Shown here piece by piece: positions 1-9,631 of a stretch of 33,202 nucleotides of DNA. The notes under the pieces are model-generated. The model saw only the letters and a list, made by a program, of their open reading frames with translations, searched no databases and was not told the DNA's origin. Origin of the DNA: Sulfitobacter sp. (GTDB lineage: Bacteria; Pseudomonadota; Alphaproteobacteria; Rhodobacterales; Rhodobacteraceae); the NCBI GenBank assembly GCA_024636445.1, contig JAGXHE010000182.1, forward strand, positions 1-33,202, in the 5' to 3' direction. The translations under genes were made by a program, and so were the position numbers. Numbering within the stretch: position 1 is the stretch's first letter; every line of letters begins with the position of its first letter.

Positions 1-1004
1 TCCATCACGGTCTTTTCGGCAGCCTCCCATGACACCGGCTTGGGGTCTTCCAGCGGCAGCGGCGCGTTGCGGTCCCAGACCTGCATGCGGTCCAGCCCAA
101 GCCATTTGCGCTTGAGCTCGTAATAGCGGTGGCTGAGTTTGGGATATGCGTTCACCACGGCGGTGCGCAGTGCCTCGACCACTTCGGGTTCCACATGGTT
201 ACTCAGGTGCCGACCCGTCTGCGCTGTGGGCATGCCCCGCCAGCGGTCCATGATCTCCTTTTCCTTCACTTGCGTGTTGTGCACGCGCGCGAAGGTCTTG
301 ATGTTCTTGCCGAACACGTCCGCCAGCTCTTCGGCCGCAGCCTGACGTGTTTCACGGTCGGGATCGGTCAGCAGGTTCAGCGTGCCCTCAATGGTCAGAT
401 CGTCGCCCTGTACGTTGAACTCCAGCCCGGCGATGGTCTCGTCGAACATCCGCTCCCAGGCATCGCCGACCACGCTTAGATCGTGCAGGAATTTCTCCAT
501 CTCGTCGGACAGCTGATAAGGCTTCATCGCGCGGATGCGGTCGAACACGGGCTCGTAGCGGGCCAGATCGGCGTTCTGGTGCATCAGTTTCGACAGGTGG
601 TCGTCGTCCAGGCGGTTCAGTTCCAGCGTGAAGAACACCAGCGGCGTGGTAAAGTTGGTGATCTTTTCCTGCACGTCCGACATGAACTTGGCACGCCCGC
701 CGTCGGTGGTCCGCTGGTAGTACCGCAGACCGGCATAGGACATGATGCGCCCCGCGATCTGGTTGATCTTTTCCTGACGCAGGATGCAGTCCAGCAACCC
801 TTCGGCGTCCAGAGCGGCCAGATTGTTCTCGAAATCGTGGGCAAAGCTGGCGCAGGCCTCTTCCAGCCAGTCCAGATCGCGTTTCAGCTCTGGCGCATCT
901 TCGCCTGTGTAGAGATCGTCAAGGTTCCACTCGGGCAGGTTGCCCAACGGCTTGTCGCCGCTACTGGCATTGGCGTCTTGGACAGGAAAGGGAAGCTGGA
1001 ACAT
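1..1004 (-). CDS. pepF: Oligoendopeptidase F family (M3) metallopeptidase, N-terminal part; 3' end truncated by the window edge
   Basis: Minus-strand frame from ATG at 1004 reads MFQLPFPVQDANASSGDKPLGNLPEWNLDDLYTGEDAPELKRDLDWLEEACASFAHDFE..., typical of the PepF/M3 N-terminus; open to base 1. Confidence 0.8.
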   Translation of the reverse strand, partial: MFQLPFPVQDANASSGDKPLGNLPEWNLDDLYTGEDAPELKRDLDWLEEACASFAHDFENNLAALDAEGLLDCILRQEKINQIAGRIMSYAGLRYYQRTTDGGRAKFMSDVQEKITNFTTPLVFFTLELNRLDDDHLSKLMHQNADLARYEPVFDRIRAMKPYQLSDEMEKFLHDLSVVGDAWERMFDETIAGLEFNVQGDDLTIEGTLNLLTDPDRETRQAAAEELADVFGKNIKTFARVHNTQVKEKEIMDRWRGMPTAQTGRHLSNHVEPEVVEALRTAVVNAYPKLSHRYYELKRKWLGLDRMQVWDRNAPLPLEDPKPVSWEAAEKTVM

Positions 1005-1064
1005 TCGTGAAACCTCTTTTTTGTGTTCGCCCATAGGTATGTGCGCGCATGGCCAAGGGCAAGG

Positions 1065-2657
1065 CTAGCCGTAGACGCGGAGCATTTCGTTTAAATCGTC
1101 CAGAGTATTCGCCTCTTGCACCGGTTTGTCCTCGCGCCAGCGCAGCATCCGAGGAAAGCGCAGTGCGACACCGGATTTGTGTCGCGGGCTGGCCTGAATG
1201 CCCTCGAAGGCGATCTCGAAGACGTGGTGCGGGGTGACCTGACGGACGGGGCCAAAGCGTTGCTGGGTGTTCTTCTTGACCCAGGAGGTGATCTTGCGAA
1301 ATTCGACGTCCGTCAGGCCGGAATAGGCCTTGGTAAACGGCACCAGATCGTTGCCGTTCCAGACCGCAAAGGTAAAGTCCGTGAACAGGTTTGCCCGCCT
1401 GCCCGCGCCGGATTGGGCATAGATCATCACCGCGTCGATGGTCAGCGGGTCCAGCTTCCATTTCCACCAGTCACCCTTTTTACGCCCCGCCAGATAGGGG
1501 CTGGCAGCGCGCTTTAGCATCAGCCCTTCAGCCTGGACATCGCGGGCGGTGGCGCGCAATGCGTGCAGCTGTGCCCAGTCGTCAAAGGCGATCTTGGGTG
1601 ACTGGATCACCGGCGTATCGGGGGGCAGATTGACGGTCAACTTCTCCAGCCGCGCGCGGCGCTCAGACAGGGGCAGGTGGCGGATATCCTTCCCGCCATC
1701 TTCCAGCAGGTCGTAGGCATATAAGATCACCGGCGCCTCGCTTAGCAGCTTCTTCGGCACCGTCTTGCGCCCGATCCGCTTTTGCAGGGCGTTGAACGAT
1801 TGTGGTGCGCCGTCCCCCCAAGCCAGCAGTTCACCGTCCAGCACCGTGCCGTCGGGCAGGAAATCGACGGCGCGGGCAAGCTCGGGAAAGCGGTCGGTCA
1901 TCAGCTCTTCGCCCCGCGACCAGACAAGATGCTGACCACCGCGCAGGATCAATTGCCCGCGTATGCCGTCCCACTTCCACTCCGCCTGCCAATCACTTGG
2001 CGAGCCTAGGTTTTCCGGTGTGTCGTCCAGCCCGTAGGCGAGGTAAAACGGATAGGGCCGTGCGGCGTCGGCCTGTGGATCATCCGCCTCGATCAGCCGG
2101 TGCCAGGTGATGCTGTCGGGCTGCCAATTGCCCATCAGCCGGTGCGCCAGTTCGGCCTCGTCACGGTCGGTGGCACGGGCCAGCGCGCGGGTCATCAGCT
2201 TTTGACTGATCCCGACGCGGAAACCACCCGTAATCAGCTTGTTGAACAAGAAACGCTGGGTGTCGGGCAACTGGTCCCACGCGTCCAGAACGAAAGCCTT
2301 GCGCGCATCGTCGTTCACATCAGAAAGGCCGCGCAAGGCATTGATCCAGTGAGACAATCTCTGGTCAGTCCGCCGTGACGGCGGGGGCAGGACAAGGGCG
2401 ATGGTTTCCGCCAGATCGCCGACGATGGGATAGCTTTCCTCGAACAGCCACAGCGGGATATCCGCACGCTCGGCTGCCCACTCGCGCAGTTTGGTCGTTG
2501 TTACCGCGCGCTTGGGTCTGCGACCCGAAAACATGGCGATGGTCCAGACGCGGTCGGGCTCGGGGGCATCGACGAAATACTCAGCCAAAGCAGTGACTTT
2601 CGCGGTGGTCTTAGTGCTTTGGTCCAGCGCATTGAAGAGTGTGGCAAAGCGGTTCAT
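1065..2657 (-). CDS. ATP-dependent DNA ligase of the bacterial ligase/exonuclease (cisplatin damage response) type
   Basis: Adenylation motif EWKWDGIRGQ and later ligase motifs (DGELLAWGDG, EGLMLKR, KGDWWKWK); start ATG at 2657 overlaps the stop of the upstream exonuclease gene (ATGA). Confidence 0.9.
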   Translation of the reverse strand: MNRFATLFNALDQSTKTTAKVTALAEYFVDAPEPDRVWTIAMFSGRRPKRAVTTTKLREWAAERADIPLWLFEESYPIVGDLAETIALVLPPPSRRTDQRLSHWINALRGLSDVNDDARKAFVLDAWDQLPDTQRFLFNKLITGGFRVGISQKLMTRALARATDRDEAELAHRLMGNWQPDSITWHRLIEADDPQADAARPYPFYLAYGLDDTPENLGSPSDWQAEWKWDGIRGQLILRGGQHLVWSRGEELMTDRFPELARAVDFLPDGTVLDGELLAWGDGAPQSFNALQKRIGRKTVPKKLLSEAPVILYAYDLLEDGGKDIRHLPLSERRARLEKLTVNLPPDTPVIQSPKIAFDDWAQLHALRATARDVQAEGLMLKRAASPYLAGRKKGDWWKWKLDPLTIDAVMIYAQSGAGRRANLFTDFTFAVWNGNDLVPFTKAYSGLTDVEFRKITSWVKKNTQQRFGPVRQVTPHHVFEIAFEGIQASPRHKSGVALRFPRMLRWREDKPVQEANTLDDLNEMLRVYG

Positions 2658-3664
2658 GCGGCGTCTTCCTCTTCGCCGCCGAACTGCGTGGGGATAACCT
2701 GCGCATTCCAGCCTGCCGAATTCAGGTAGCGCGTGAAAATTTCCGTGTAACCATGAGTGACATATATATTTTCCGCGCCCGTCTGCTCGATCGCCCACAG
2801 CAGCCCGTTCCAGTCGGCGTGGTCGGAAATGACAAACCCCCGGTCCTGCGACCGCCGCCGCCTGATGCCGCGCAATGCCATCCAGCCAGAGGCGAATCCG
2901 GTCTGCCGCGAGCCAAATTTCGCCGCCCATTTGCTGTCGGTCGCCGAGGGCGGCGCCAGCAGCAGGGCACGCGGATGCGCCTTGGGATCAACCTCGGCGG
3001 TCGCGTGCACGGTCTCGGGCAGGCGCAGCCCCTGACCCCGCAGGATGGCGTTCGTGTTCTCGATGGCGGTGTGGCACAGGATCGGGCCGATGGCAGGGTC
3101 CAGCATCGACAAGAGCCGCTGCGCCTTGCCCAGGGCATAGGCGCCCAGCACTGCCGTCTGCCCCGCATCCGCACAGGCGGCCCACCATGCGTTCAGATCG
3201 GCGGCAACCTCGGCCTGCGGCTTCCAGCGGAACACCGGCAGGCCGAAGGTGCTTTCGGTGATGAAATGATGACACTTCACAGGCTCGAAAGCCGTCGAAA
3301 GCCCGTCGTCGACAACCTTGTAATCGCCAGAGGCCACCCAGACCTCGCCGCCGTGTTCCACGCGGATCTGCGCCGATCCCGGCACGTGTCCCGCGGGGTG
3401 GAACGACACCGACACGCCGCCGATATCGCGCACCTCGCCGTAGCGGATCGTCTCAAGGGGGATATCGCCCAGCCGGTGCCGCATCACCGGCGCGGCCAGA
3501 TCGGTGGCCAGATAGTGTCCCATGCCCCAACGCGCATGGTCTGCATGTCCGTGCGTGATCAGGGCACGGTCCACAGGCCGCCACGGATCGATATGGAAAT
3601 CGCCCCGTGCGCAGTAGATGCCGTGTTCGGTGAATGTCAGAAGCGGGTCAGCCATGCTTGCCAA
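2654..3664 (-). CDS. Ligase-associated DNA exonuclease, metallo-beta-lactamase fold
   Basis: ALITHGHADHARWG (HxHxDH motif) and ISDHADWNGLLWAIEQTGAENIYVTHGYTE near the C-terminus; coupled to the ligase gene. Confidence 0.88.
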   Translation of the reverse strand: MASMADPLLTFTEHGIYCARGDFHIDPWRPVDRALITHGHADHARWGMGHYLATDLAAPVMRHRLGDIPLETIRYGEVRDIGGVSVSFHPAGHVPGSAQIRVEHGGEVWVASGDYKVVDDGLSTAFEPVKCHHFITESTFGLPVFRWKPQAEVAADLNAWWAACADAGQTAVLGAYALGKAQRLLSMLDPAIGPILCHTAIENTNAILRGQGLRLPETVHATAEVDPKAHPRALLLAPPSATDSKWAAKFGSRQTGFASGWMALRGIRRRRSQDRGFVISDHADWNGLLWAIEQTGAENIYVTHGYTEIFTRYLNSAGWNAQVIPTQFGGEEEDAA

Positions 3665-3687
3665 CCTAGCACGCCGCGATAAGGTTC

Positions 3688-4629
3688 CTAGACCGCAGCA
3701 AGGAAGGTTTGCACCATCTGATCGAAGATCGGGCCGCGTTTGGCCGGTCCCTCCATCAGCACCTCATGCTCGCCGTTCTCGACCATGATCAGATCGCCCT
3801 TGGGCCACTTCTCCATGCGCTGGATCACACGGTCGGTGTGCACGATCCGCTCGTTGGTGCCCATGAAGGCGATGCAGGGCAGGTCAGGCGACGCCATCCG
3901 CGACAACGTTTGGGTTTCCAACAGCGCTTCGCGCAGCCAGGTGATGCTGGGCCCGCCAAGTGCCAGATCAGGGTGCGCGTTCAGCTGGTCCACCATCATG
4001 TCCCACATTTCGCGGTCGCGGGTCAGCAGGTTGTCCTCGAACGGGTCGGACATGACATAGGACGCCAGTTTGGTGCCGGGGGGCAGGCGGTGGCCTTGGC
4101 CCAAACGTGGCATGACCTGCGACAGCGTCCACGCCACGGGTCGCAGATGACCCGCAATGCGAATGCCCCACATCGGGCCGGTAAAGGCCGCGGCCTTGAC
4201 TGCAATGTCCCCGTAGAGCGATCGCAGACCGATGCAGCCGCCCATTGAATGACCCAGCAGGAACCACGGCTGCGGCAGCTCCATTTCGCGGGCCAAGGCG
4301 ACCATGCAGGCCACATCCTTCTGATAATCAAGGAAATCGAGCACATGTCCGGTGCGGACTTCGTCCAGCATCCGGTCGGCCAGCCCCTGACCACGCCAGT
4401 CGATGGTGACCGTGGCCAGCCCCCGCGCCGCCAATTCGCTGGCGGCAGGCGCGTATTTTTCGACATATTCGGTGCGCCCCGGGAACAGCAGAACGGTGCC
4501 TTTGGGCGCCTTGGCGTTCCAATGGGCGATCCGAACCCGCAACCCGTCCGACGTGGTGGCCCAATGGGCCTGCCCCCCCGGCGGACCGGGGCAGCGATCG
4601 AGGAACAAGGGTGCGGGTTCGAACGGCAT
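3688..4629 (-). CDS. Alpha/beta hydrolase (lysophospholipase/monoacylglycerol lipase-like)
   Basis: GHSMGG nucleophile elbow; VLLFPGRTEYVEKY, IDWRGQGLADR, catalytic His region ENGEHEVLME. Confidence 0.85.
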   Translation of the reverse strand: MPFEPAPLFLDRCPGPPGGQAHWATTSDGLRVRIAHWNAKAPKGTVLLFPGRTEYVEKYAPAASELAARGLATVTIDWRGQGLADRMLDEVRTGHVLDFLDYQKDVACMVALAREMELPQPWFLLGHSMGGCIGLRSLYGDIAVKAAAFTGPMWGIRIAGHLRPVAWTLSQVMPRLGQGHRLPPGTKLASYVMSDPFEDNLLTRDREMWDMMVDQLNAHPDLALGGPSITWLREALLETQTLSRMASPDLPCIAFMGTNERIVHTDRVIQRMEKWPKGDLIMVENGEHEVLMEGPAKRGPIFDQMVQTFLAAV

Positions 4630-4919
4630 CAGCTCAGAGCCGAGGCCAGTTTCATCGCCATGCCCATGTCGCCATCGACTTTCAGCTTGCCGGTCATGAA
4701 CGCGGATGTGGGGTTGGTGTCGCCGTTGATGATGCCCTGAAAGGTTTCCGCATCGGCGGTCAGCGTCACATCGGCCTCTTCGTCACCTGCGTGGGCGCCG
4801 TCGCTGTCGATCACGACCGATCCTTCGCCTTCGATGTCGAATTTAGCGGTGCCGGAAAAGTTCTGGCCCTGCATCTTTTCGTTCAGAACTTTTACCGCTT
4901 CTTGAACCACATCACTCAT
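4629..4919 (-). CDS. SCP2 sterol-binding domain protein
   Basis: Small ORF with FDIEGEGSVVIDSDGAH...ADVTLTADAETFQGIINGDTNPTSAFMTGKLKVDGDMGMAMKLASAL, typical of SCP2. Confidence 0.88.
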   Translation of the reverse strand: MSDVVQEAVKVLNEKMQGQNFSGTAKFDIEGEGSVVIDSDGAHAGDEEADVTLTADAETFQGIINGDTNPTSAFMTGKLKVDGDMGMAMKLASALS

Positions 4920-4995
4920 CTGTCATGCCCTTTTTGTCGATTGCTGCCGCCGAAGTCTGGATTTGCCCGGCCAAGCTGTTACATTCTCCGTTGTT

Positions 4996-5553
4996 ATGGG
5001 CATCAAACACATCCTTCGCTACCCTATCGTCGCGGCAATCTTGCTGACAGTGGGGAATACCTTACCTGCCGCAGCACAGGGGGATGTTCCCGCCTTACTG
5101 GAGCAGTTGCAGAGCGCCGAGCCGGGTCAGGCCGCGCAGATCGAGCGCGAGCTCGAGCGGACATGGGCGCAATCGGGATCGGTTGCGATGAACATGCTGT
5201 TGGAGCGCGGTCGCAAGTCCATGGAAGAGCAGGATTTCCCCACGGCCATCGACCATTTTACGGCGCTGACCGACCACGCGCCGACCTTTGCCGAAGGCTA
5301 CCATGCGCGCGCCATGGCCTATTACCAGTCGGGCCGTTACGGCCCCGCGCTGGATGATCTGTGGCAGGCGCTGGCGCTGAACCCCGACAACTACAATGCG
5401 ATCTTTGGTTTGGGGATGATGTTGCTTCAGTTTGAAGATACCGTCGGGGCCGGACAGGCATTTTCCCGCGTTCTTGAGTTGAATCCCGGACATGAAAGCG
5501 CAAAGGATGCGCTGAAGCGTCTTGAGGCGGACGGAATCGGCCGCTCGCTGTAA
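4996..5553 (+). CDS. Tetratricopeptide repeat protein with signal peptide
   Basis: MGIKHILRYPIVAAILLTVGNTLPAAAQ signal followed by TPR units (AEGYHARAMAYYQSGRYGPALDDLWQALALNPDNYNAIFGLG...). Confidence 0.8.
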   Translation: MGIKHILRYPIVAAILLTVGNTLPAAAQGDVPALLEQLQSAEPGQAAQIERELERTWAQSGSVAMNMLLERGRKSMEEQDFPTAIDHFTALTDHAPTFAEGYHARAMAYYQSGRYGPALDDLWQALALNPDNYNAIFGLGMMLLQFEDTVGAGQAFSRVLELNPGHESAKDALKRLEADGIGRSL

Positions 5554-5575
5554 GCTTGGATCGGGGATCGTAACC

Positions 5576-8539
5576 GTGGCACAAGACAGCCGCGTCGTGG
5601 CCGTATTGGGCCCGACGAACACGGGTAAAACCACCTATGCCATCGAACGGATGCTGGCCTATCGCACAGGCGTGATCGGCCTGCCGCTGCGTCTGCTTGC
5701 GCGCGAGGTCTACGACCGCGTCGTCGCCCTGCGCGGCCCGTCGGTGGTGGCACTGGTCACCGGCGAAGAACGTATCGTGCCGCCGCGCACGCAATACTGG
5801 ATCTGCACGGTCGAGGCGATGCCCGAGGGCATGGGCTGTGATTTCCTGGCCGTCGACGAAATCCAGCTCTGTGCCGATCCCGAGCGGGGCCATGTTTTCA
5901 CCGACCGGCTGCTGCGCGCACGCGGGCAGCACGAGACGCTGTTTCTGGGTGCAGCCACCATGCGCGGGCCGATCTCCGCACTGGTTCCGCATGTGCAGTG
6001 GATGTCGCGCGAGCGGATGTCCGATCTGACCTATGCGGGCGAGAAAAAGATCAGCCGGATGCGACCCCGTTCCGCCATCGTCGGCTTCTCGGTTGAAAAC
6101 GTCTATGCCATCGCTGAACTGCTCCGCCGTACCAAGGGCGGGGCGGCTGTGGTCATGGGCGCGCTCAGCCCACGCACCCGCAATGCGCAGGTCGAGATGT
6201 ACCAGTCGGGCGAGGTGGACTATCTGGTGGCGACCGATGCCATCGGCATGGGGCTGAATCTTGATGTGGATCACGTGGCCTTTTCCAGCCTGTCGAAATT
6301 CGATGGGCGGCGGATGCGCCCGCTGGCTCCGAACGAGCTGGCGCAGATCGCGGGGCGTGCGGGTCGCGGGCAGAAAAACGGCAGTTTCGGCGTCACCGGC
6401 GATGCGCCGCCGCTGGACCCCGGCGTGGCTCAGGCGATCATGGACCACCGGTTTACGCCGCTCACCAAACTGAACTGGCGCAACCACGCGCTCAAATTTG
6501 CAACAATCGATACGCTGATGCGCAGCCTCGAGGCGCCCCCCGACCACGAAGTGCTGGTGCGCGCCCGAGAATCGGATGATCTGAAAACCTTGCGCTCTCT
6601 GGCGCAGGTCGACGAGGTTTTTGCCCGCGCCAGTGACACGGCGTCGGTGAAATTACTGTGGGATGTCTGCAGGATACCCGATTTTCGCGGGATCAGCCAT
6701 CAAGAGCACGCCAGCCAGTGCGAGACGATTTTCAACTACCTCCACCAGGGCGGTGTGATCCCCGATGACTGGCTTTCTCGACAAATTCGCAGAATCGATC
6801 GAACCGATGGGGACATTGATGCGTTGTCTAAACGTCTTGCGTTCATACGAACGTGGACCTACGTGGCGCAGCGGCAGGGTTGGACAAGTGATCTTAGCCA
6901 TTGGCGCGATGAGACGCGGCATGTAGAAGACAGGCTGTCGGATGCGCTTCACAGCGCGCTGACGAAACGATTTGTAGATCGGCGCACCAGTGTACTGTTG
7001 CGGCGACTGGGCCAGAAGGAGGCCATTGTGGCCGATGTAAATGACGCCGGTGAGGTGACTGTCGAGGGTGAATTCGTGGGCAAGCTGGAAGGCTTCCGCT
7101 TCACTCAGGATAAGGGCGCGGGTGCCGCCGAAACAAAGACCATCAAGACGGCTGCCTTGCAGGCGCTTGCACCGCATTTCCACCTTCGGGCGGATCGTTT
7201 CTATAACGCTCCCGATACCGAGATCGACTATACCGAACAGGGCGGCCTCATGTGGGGCTCGACCGCTGTGGGCAAACTCGTGGCCGGGTCCGACCCGCTC
7301 AAACCGCAGGTCGAAGCATTCGTCGATGATGTTGCCGGTCAGGATGTGATCGACAAGGTCAAGCGCCGCTTGCAGCACTTTATTGACCGCAAGGTCGCCG
7401 CGCTGTTTGAACCCCTTTTGAACCTGTCGAAAGACGAGGCGCTGACCGGGCTTGCCCGCGGCTTTGCCTTCCAGATGGTCGAGAATTTCGGGGTAGTGCC
7501 GCGCGGCAAGGTCGCCGACGACGTCAAGTCGCTGGATCAGGAGGCGCGCGGGCCTCTGCGCAAACACGGCATCCGCTTTGGGCAGTTCACCATTTTCCTG
7601 CCGTTGCTGCTTAAACCCGCGCCGACCCGTCTGCGTCTGGTGTTGTGGTCGCTTTCCAAGGGCTTGGATGACTTTCCCGAAGCACCGCCTCCCGGTCTGG
7701 TCACCATCCCGGCACCCCTTGGTGCGCCCGAGGGGGCCGACACCATGGCGGGCTACCGTCTCGCAGGCACACGGGCGATCCGCATCGACATGCTGGAACG
7801 TCTGGCCGACATGCTGCGCGCGGAAGACAGCCGTGGCGGGTTCGAGGCCAAGGCGGATATGCTGTCGATCACCGGCATGACGCTCGAGCAGTTCGCCGAC
7901 CTGATGCAGGGTCTGGGCTACAAGGCCGAGATGGGCGAGCGTGAAAAGGTCAAGGCGGTAGATGCCGTCGTGACCACCGACGCAGGCCAGACTGTCGCCG
8001 ACGTGCCGGTAATGGACGCCGCCGAAGATGTTGTGCCGACGGCTGCGGTGGGTACGGAACCCGAAGCGGCTGCCGCCGACACCCCGGATGACATCCTGGA
8101 CGAAGTGGCCGCCATCGACGACGAAGGCATCGCCCCGATCGCCGAAGAACCGGTTGAAGCAGCCGAGGTCAGCGACCACATCCCCGAGGCCAGCGAAACC
8201 GAAGTACCGGTGGGCAAGGCCGCCGACGCCGAAGTGGCAGGTCCCGAGCTGGAGTCCTTCTATACCTTCACATGGGCACGCCCCGCACGCGGTGGCGGCA
8301 ACGCCCGTCAGGGCGGCGGACGTGCTGCTGGCAAGGGTCAAGGTCAGGGCCAAGGTCAAAATGAGGGCCGCAGCGAGGGCAGGGGCAAACCCCGTGGCAA
8401 ACAGGGCGGTGGCCCGCGCAAGGGTGGCAAACCGCAAGGTGGCCAGAACTTCAGCGCGCGCCCTCCCAAGCAGGAAAAGCCCATCGACCCGGACAATCCC
8501 TTTGCCGCAGCCCTGATGGGTCTGAAGGATAACAAATAA
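5576..8539 (+). CDS. SUV3-like superfamily 2 RNA/DNA helicase with long acidic linker and Gly/Arg/Gln-rich C-terminal tail
   Basis: Walker A GPTNTGKTTYA, motif II VDEIQLCADPERGHVFTDRLL, DAIGMGLNLDVDHVAFSSLSKFDG, QIAGRAGRG. Likely GTG start at 5576 (VAQDSRVVAVLGPTNTGKT); a TTG at 5522 is also in frame. Confidence 0.88.
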   Translation: MAQDSRVVAVLGPTNTGKTTYAIERMLAYRTGVIGLPLRLLAREVYDRVVALRGPSVVALVTGEERIVPPRTQYWICTVEAMPEGMGCDFLAVDEIQLCADPERGHVFTDRLLRARGQHETLFLGAATMRGPISALVPHVQWMSRERMSDLTYAGEKKISRMRPRSAIVGFSVENVYAIAELLRRTKGGAAVVMGALSPRTRNAQVEMYQSGEVDYLVATDAIGMGLNLDVDHVAFSSLSKFDGRRMRPLAPNELAQIAGRAGRGQKNGSFGVTGDAPPLDPGVAQAIMDHRFTPLTKLNWRNHALKFATIDTLMRSLEAPPDHEVLVRARESDDLKTLRSLAQVDEVFARASDTASVKLLWDVCRIPDFRGISHQEHASQCETIFNYLHQGGVIPDDWLSRQIRRIDRTDGDIDALSKRLAFIRTWTYVAQRQGWTSDLSHWRDETRHVEDRLSDALHSALTKRFVDRRTSVLLRRLGQKEAIVADVNDAGEVTVEGEFVGKLEGFRFTQDKGAGAAETKTIKTAALQALAPHFHLRADRFYNAPDTEIDYTEQGGLMWGSTAVGKLVAGSDPLKPQVEAFVDDVAGQDVIDKVKRRLQHFIDRKVAALFEPLLNLSKDEALTGLARGFAFQMVENFGVVPRGKVADDVKSLDQEARGPLRKHGIRFGQFTIFLPLLLKPAPTRLRLVLWSLSKGLDDFPEAPPPGLVTIPAPLGAPEGADTMAGYRLAGTRAIRIDMLERLADMLRAEDSRGGFEAKADMLSITGMTLEQFADLMQGLGYKAEMGEREKVKAVDAVVTTDAGQTVADVPVMDAAEDVVPTAAVGTEPEAAAADTPDDILDEVAAIDDEGIAPIAEEPVEAAEVSDHIPEASETEVPVGKAADAEVAGPELESFYTFTWARPARGGGNARQGGGRAAGKGQGQGQGQNEGRSEGRGKPRGKQGGGPRKGGKPQGGQNFSARPPKQEKPIDPDNPFAAALMGLKDNK

Positions 8540-8935
8540 GTGACCACAGCCGATGCGCCTGCCGGAAAATTACGGTTGGACAAATGGCTGTGGTTCGCCC
8601 GCTTCTTCAAAACCAGATCGCTGGCGGCCACACGCGTGGCTGCCGGTGATGTCCGCGTAAACGGCGACCGTGTGACCAAGCGCGCCACGAATATAGCACC
8701 CGGTGACACGCTGACCTTCGCCCAGGGCGACATCGTGCGTGTGATCCGTGTCTTGGGGATAGGCACACGGCGCGGTCCGGCCACCGAGGCGCAAGAACTC
8801 TATGATGATCTGACGCCACCACCGCCACCCCCCGAGGACAAACCGCCTGAAAATCCCGCCTACGAGGGAAAAGGTCGTCCGACAAAGCGCGATCGACGCA
8901 AAGCCGACCTTTCGCGGGCGCGACATCTTGAATGA
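8540..8935 (+). CDS. RNA-binding S4 domain protein (Hsp15-like)
   Basis: LRLDKWLWFARFFKTRSLAATRVAAGDVRVNGDRVTKRATNIAPGDTLTFAQGD; GTG start directly abuts the upstream stop. Confidence 0.88.
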   Translation: MTTADAPAGKLRLDKWLWFARFFKTRSLAATRVAAGDVRVNGDRVTKRATNIAPGDTLTFAQGDIVRVIRVLGIGTRRGPATEAQELYDDLTPPPPPPEDKPPENPAYEGKGRPTKRDRRKADLSRARHLE

Positions 8936-8987
8936 TCGCCTTGGCTCATTTAGCTAGGCGTCGAATTCGCAAACAAGGTTCACCCGC

Positions 8988-9326
8988 ATGACCTATATCG
9001 TCAACGACTCTTGCATCGCCTGCAAATACACCGACTGCGTCGAAGTTTGTCCCGTGGACTGCTTTTACGAAGGCGAAAACATGCTGGTGATCCATCCTGA
9101 CGAATGCATCGACTGCGGCGTCTGCGAACCCGAATGTCCTGCCGACGCGATCCGTCCCGACACCGAGCCGGATATGGAAAAATGGGTCGAGTTCAACCGC
9201 AAGTATTCCGAGCAATGGCCGGTGATCATCACCAAAAAAGATCCGCTGCCCGACGCAGAAGAGCGTGATGGCGAAGAAGGCAAGCTGGAGAAGTATTTCT
9301 CCGAGGCCCCCGGCGAGGGCGGATGA
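8988..9326 (+). CDS. fdxA: 7Fe-8S ferredoxin FdxA
   Basis: [55 protein letters not shown]: two ferredoxin Cys clusters. Confidence 0.96.
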   Translation: MTYIVNDSCIACKYTDCVEVCPVDCFYEGENMLVIHPDECIDCGVCEPECPADAIRPDTEPDMEKWVEFNRKYSEQWPVIITKKDPLPDAEERDGEEGKLEKYFSEAPGEGG

Positions 9327-9631
9327 GCGAATCACTTGGGAACGTTACGCCGTGTCCAAGGCTGCGATGATCTGAAAATCGCTCTATAAAGCTCTGAAAC
9401 GCTTTGGGAAACGTGTATTTGTCCCAAGGCGAACTTTCGCAGGGCGTGTTTTTGTGGTATAGTCATGACCATATGAAACGACAGATGCAGCATTCATCTA
9501 TGGTCCGGCAAAGGTCTGACCGTACAAACCCCTGATCCGATCCCGATTGCGGCAAGGCCCATAGCGGTCATGTCACGGTTGGTTTTTTGTGTCTGAACCC
9601 CAAATGCTGCTGCCTGTTTGCGAGGATAAAA

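Noticed and set aside
5258-6547. 429-aa minus-strand ORF spanning the TPR/helicase junction
   Set aside because: Crosses two plus-strand genes with clear domain motifs; shadow frame.
6653-8437. 594-aa minus-strand ORF antisense to the SUV3-like helicase
   Set aside because: Shadow ORF of a well-supported helicase gene; no recognisable motifs.
8283-8460. Repetitive AAGGTCAAGGTCAGGGCCAAGGTCAA DNA considered as a tandem repeat or CRISPR-like element
   Set aside because: It is in frame within the helicase C-terminus and explained by Gly/Gln/Lys low-complexity coding.
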